A stretch of DNA of 64,000 nt from an uncultured Halomonas sp. (GTDB taxonomy: Bacteria > Pseudomonadota > Gammaproteobacteria > Pseudomonadales > Halomonadaceae), in the NCBI RefSeq assembly GCF_947500835.1, contig NZ_CANMTQ010000003.1, positions 62,001 to 126,000 of the forward strand, read 5' to 3'. Both the position numbers and the translations under genes were made by a program. This document shows, one piece after another, positions 61,409 to 64,000 of this stretch (position 1 is its first letter; each line of letters begins with the position of its first letter). The notes beneath the pieces are model-generated. The model searched no databases. It was given only the letters and a program-made list of their open reading frames with translations, and was not told where the DNA came from.

Positions 61409-63034
61409 TCAGTCGTCGCTGTTCTGATGACCCATGTCCCGGGCCTGGCTCAGGTCGATACAGGGATAGCCGCTGGTCCGCCGATGCTCGGTGAGCATCC
61501 AGCGTCGATTCGGGGCTTCCTGCAACCAGGCGAAGGCGCGGCCGAACTGCGCATCGAGCGGTGTCCTGTCGCCGAAGTGAACGCTGGGCTGGCGGGACTG
61601 CAGCAAAAACTCCTCGTCGAAGCTCGGCAACGCCAGCCAGGCGTCGTCGCCGGTGACCGAAACGATTTCCTGCATCATGCGGCGCGGCGAGCGGGTATCG
61701 TTCTGCAAGATATAGCCCCAGGTCGACCAGCTGACCCAGAACAGTGCCAGCCACAGCGGCAGCGCCAGCATGCCCCGGCGAGGCCGCAGCCAAAAGAGAA
61801 GCCCCACTGCGGCGAGGCCGAGCAGTATCCACCAGGCCCAGGGTGTGACGTCGTGGCGCTCGGCGAGTTTGGCCAGTGCCGGCAGCCCCAGGGCGCCGAG
61901 CAGGCCGGCGGTCAGCAGGATACCGCCCAGCAGGATCAGCACGCCGGTGCCTAGCCAGTGGAAGCCTCTCTTGCCCAGCAGGCCCGGCAGCAGTGGCGCC
62001 AGCGCCAGCACCAGCAGTGGAATCGTCGGCAATACGTAGACGCCGCGCTTGCCCGGTGACAGGGAGAAGAACACCAGGATTAGGATCACTCCACTCAGCG
62101 GCAACAGCAGACGTGCATCGCCACGCCGGGCCCGGCGCCACCAGGCGGGTATCGCCCAGGGCAGCGTCAGTACTAGGGGCATCCAGGCCCAGGGCATCAC
62201 CTGCACGAGGTAGTAATACCAGGGTTTGAGATGCGTCCAGGCGTTGGCATAGCGCTCGCCGGTCTGCTTGAACAGGATATTGTCGCGGTACGCGGCGAGA
62301 TTCGGATCATCACCGAAGGTGGCGATAAGGATCATCGGCAACGCCCATAGGGCGACCACGGTGAGCAGCACCGCCAAGCCCGAGCCCAGATCCTTCCAGG
62401 TGATTTTTGTGGCTTGGCCGCGCCAGGCAAACCACAGCCAGGCAAGCAGCAATAGCAGGGGTAGAAAGCCCACGCCCTTAGTGATGATACCCAGCCCCAT
62501 CGCGCCAAAGCCGATAAACCACCACTTCTTTGCCGGGCCGAGCAGGGCATGGCGCAGCAGCCCGTAAGCCCCCAGGGTGGTGAAGAAGGTCAGCAGCATG
62601 TCGATTTGTGCGGCCTTGGCCTGAACCACGAACTGCAGGGTCGTCAGCAGGGCTAGACCGCTGAGCAGGGCAATACGCTGACCGTGCAGGCGGCGGGTCA
62701 AGTCCACCACCAGGGCCAGGGTGCCTAGCGCGGCAAACAGTGAGGGCAGCAGAAAACCCAGGCGCACGGAGCCTGTCATGGCAATCGACAGCGCCGAGGC
62801 CCACATGAACAGCGGCGGTTTATCCGGGTAGGGCTCGCCGCCCCGGTGAGGAAACCAGAACTGGCCGGTCTTGAGCATTTCCAGGGCAGTCAAGGCAAAG
62901 CGCGGCTCATCCGCGGGCCAGGGGTCGCGCAGGCCAATCCCTGAGCCAAGCAGCACCAGCGCGAACAGCATGAGGCCAAGCCAGGCCCAGCGGTAGGAAT
63001 GATTCAAACGATGTAGATAGACTGGACGCTGCAT
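61409..63034 (-). CDS. GT39-family (ArnT-like) membrane glycosyltransferase (copy 2)
   Basis: A 541-residue protein with about 11-12 membrane segments. The loop signature RDPWPADEPRFALTALEML has the Asp-Glu of this family, and GGEPYPDKPPLFMWAS follows. It has the same length as copy 1 but differs strongly. It is downstream of GT2 and LABN genes, a group also seen in lipid A sugar addition, where GT2 makes the lipid-linked sugar and GT39 transfers it. The substrate is unknown. Confidence 0.85.
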   Translation of the reverse strand: MQRPVYLHRLNHSYRWAWLGLMLFALVLLGSGIGLRDPWPADEPRFALTALEMLKTGQFWFPHRGGEPYPDKPPLFMWASALSIAMTGSVRLGFLLPSLFAALGTLALVVDLTRRLHGQRIALLSGLALLTTLQFVVQAKAAQIDMLLTFFTTLGAYGLLRHALLGPAKKWWFIGFGAMGLGIITKGVGFLPLLLLLAWLWFAWRGQATKITWKDLGSGLAVLLTVVALWALPMILIATFGDDPNLAAYRDNILFKQTGERYANAWTHLKPWYYYLVQVMPWAWMPLVLTLPWAIPAWWRRARRGDARLLLPLSGVILILVFFSLSPGKRGVYVLPTIPLLVLALAPLLPGLLGKRGFHWLGTGVLILLGGILLTAGLLGALGLPALAKLAERHDVTPWAWWILLGLAAVGLLFWLRPRRGMLALPLWLALFWVSWSTWGYILQNDTRSPRRMMQEIVSVTGDDAWLALPSFDEEFLLQSRQPSVHFGDRTPLDAQFGRAFAWLQEAPNRRWMLTEHRRTSGYPCIDLSQARDMGHQNSDD

Positions 63035-63051
63035 GACGGGAGGAATTCCGT

Positions 63052-63354
63052 TCAGGAGGAGGGGGGCGAGACTTTTTTCTTGTTGCGTACTTCGCGACTT
63101 TCGCGCCGGATCAGTATTAGATTGCGCGCATAGATGAATAGCCCCGCCCCTTGGCCGGCGATGAACACCGGATCGCGACGGTAGAGGGCGTAGGCCAGTA
63201 GCGTGGCGCCGCCGCCAATGCTGAGAAACCAGAAGGCCTTGGGTACGATGCTGCGCTGGGCGCGTTCACTGGCCAGCCATTGCACGATAAAGCGTCCGGA
63301 AAAGAGTGCCTGTCCCAAAAAGCCGATGCTCAGCCAGAGCCATTCGATGCTCAT
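63052..63354 (-). CDS. LABN-domain (lipid A biosynthesis N-terminal-like) membrane protein
   Basis: A 100-residue protein starting MSIEWLWLSIGFLGQALFSG, with a LABN domain (RFIVQWLASERAQRSIVPKA) and three membrane segments; the C-terminus is basic and ends RNKKKVSPPSS. The ATG at 63354 overlaps the GT2 stop by 4 bases (ATGA). Such proteins usually accompany GT2 and GT39 genes and may flip or present the lipid-linked sugar. The exact role is unknown. Confidence 0.87.
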   Translation of the reverse strand: MSIEWLWLSIGFLGQALFSGRFIVQWLASERAQRSIVPKAFWFLSIGGGATLLAYALYRRDPVFIAGQGAGLFIYARNLILIRRESREVRNKKKVSPPSS

Positions 63355-64000
63355 GGCGTTTCCTCTGAAGGCGACACCGCGGGAGTCGGCGCTCCGGCTA
63401 TGCTCTGTTCGGGCATGGGGTGCACACCGTTTTCGAGAGAAGCGGGCAAGCGGCTGCGCCGGCGAAGCCACATGACCCCGACGATGTCCACCAGCCCCAC
63501 CCATAGACGATTGTTCAATCCGTAGTGAGAGGCGCCGGTGCCCCGAGGGCGGTGGTTGACCGGCACCGAGACACACTGGCCGCCCTGGGCCAGAATCAGC
63601 GCCGGGATGAAGCGATGCATGTGATCGAAATAAGGCAGCTTCAGGAAGACATCCCGGCGCATGACCTTGAGGCCGCAGCCGGTATCCGGCGTATCGTCCT
63701 TGAGCAAAGCCGAGCGCACGCGATTGGCAACCCGGGACGATAGCCGGGTGAGCCGATTGTCCCGCCGTTGCACCCGATGGCCATTGACCAACGCGATGCC
63801 TTCTTGGCGTGTCTTGTCATAAAGGCGTGGAAGATCGGCGGGATCGTTCTGACCGTCGCCGTCCAGGGTAGCCAGCCAAGTGCCGCGAGCTGCCCAGGCG
63901 GCCTGCCAGATCGAGGTGCTCTGACCGGCACTGCGCTCATGGCGCAGCGGTCGCAGGCGCGCATCCTTGGCGGCACGCTGGTTCAGTAGCGCCCAGGTCG
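63351..64000 (-). CDS. GT2-family glycosyltransferase (ArnC/dolichyl-phosphate mannose synthase-like), 5' end outside window
   Basis: About 215 C-terminal residues of a GT2 enzyme. LATLDGDGQNDPADLPRLYD holds the DxD metal motif, VNGHRVQRRDNRLTRLSS and TGCGLKVMRRDVFLKLPYFD follow, then FIPALILAQGG and the QxxRW-like region. Its N-terminus lies beyond position 64000. It would attach a sugar to undecaprenyl phosphate in the cytoplasm for the GT39 transferase. Coupled to the LABN gene by a 4-base overlap. Confidence 0.88.
   Translation of the reverse strand, partial: TWALLNQRAAKDARLRPLRHERSAGQSTSIWQAAWAARGTWLATLDGDGQNDPADLPRLYDKTRQEGIALVNGHRVQRRDNRLTRLSSRVANRVRSALLKDDTPDTGCGLKVMRRDVFLKLPYFDHMHRFIPALILAQGGQCVSVPVNHRPRGTGASHYGLNNRLWVGLVDIVGVMWLRRRSRLPASLENGVHPMPEQSIAGAPTPAVSPSEETP

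Noticed and set aside
1..64000. CRISPR arrays, tRNA and rRNA genes
   Set aside because: No regularly spaced repeats of CRISPR size, no tRNA-like cloverleaf noticed and no rRNA sequence. Reading by eye could miss a single tRNA.

Overview
The window looks like an accessory-rich stretch of a Gammaproteobacterium. The gene content (PmrA/EptA-type lipid A genes, an RcnR/NreB nickel module, ICE-type small genes, duplicated umuDC) and the mostly GC-rich coding style suggest a halomonad-like host, but that is inference and no rRNA or tRNA gene is present to confirm it. AT-rich patches (about 1.8-4.07 kb, 9.15-12.4 kb, 21.5-22.3 kb and 30.1-30.9 kb) mark DNA of a different origin.

Layout. (1) 0-1.8 kb: the end of an ArdC-like antirestriction gene and a train of very small ICE/plasmid-type genes, two of them preceded by nearly the same double-hairpin leader and one broken by an in-frame stop, closed by a terminator. 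(2) 1.9-12.3 kb: a His-Xaa-Ser (HXS) system, hxsD-hxsB-hxsC-hxsA plus a small membrane protein and a MauG-like di-haem protein. It is split by a complete 5,071-bp Tn3-family transposon (36/38-matching inverted repeats, 5-bp target duplication TAATA) that landed between two cysteines of the HxsC radical-SAM motif. The transposon carries thiD and a Nudix hydrolase. (3) 12.4-21.5 kb: a secreted endonuclease and two separate SOS-box-controlled umuDC cassettes flanking a helicase IV and a SRAP (HMCES/YedK) gene, which together form a DNA-damage block. (4) 22-30 kb: a defence island with a Hachiman-like HamA/HamB pair and a hipBA module, bracketed by two different serine resolvase genes with their own res-like sites. 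(5) 30.6-37.9 kb: lipid A modification (EptA, PAP2), an exported phosphoesterase, a two-component system, a cytochrome b and a PepSY protein. (6) 38-46.2 kb: metal homeostasis and gene wreckage. There is a decayed mntP, a ZIP transporter with one nonsense codon, an IS481 element whose transposase stop codon lies in the target duplication, an isolated Tn3-type inverted repeat, an intact mntP behind a yybP-ykoY manganese riboswitch, a CDF exporter, rcnR and an nreB-like gene with a frameshifted histidine tail. (7) 46.2-64 kb: more envelope genes, namely two GT39 transferases, a second phosphoesterase, two COG4705 membrane proteins, HdeD, two more two-component systems, a patatin, a DedA-PAP2 fusion, a LABN protein and a GT2 transferase running off the window.

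How it fits together. From 30.6 to 61.3 kb, direct repeats of the form YTTAR-N6-YTTAN (11-bp period, like PmrA/QseB boxes) lie upstream of several envelope genes. With three OmpR-family regulators nearby, this suggests one or more lipid A/envelope stress regulons. The most interesting items are the transposon-broken HXS system, the thiD-Nudix transposon cargo, the resolvase-bracketed HamAB/HipBA island and the envelope-stress regulon.
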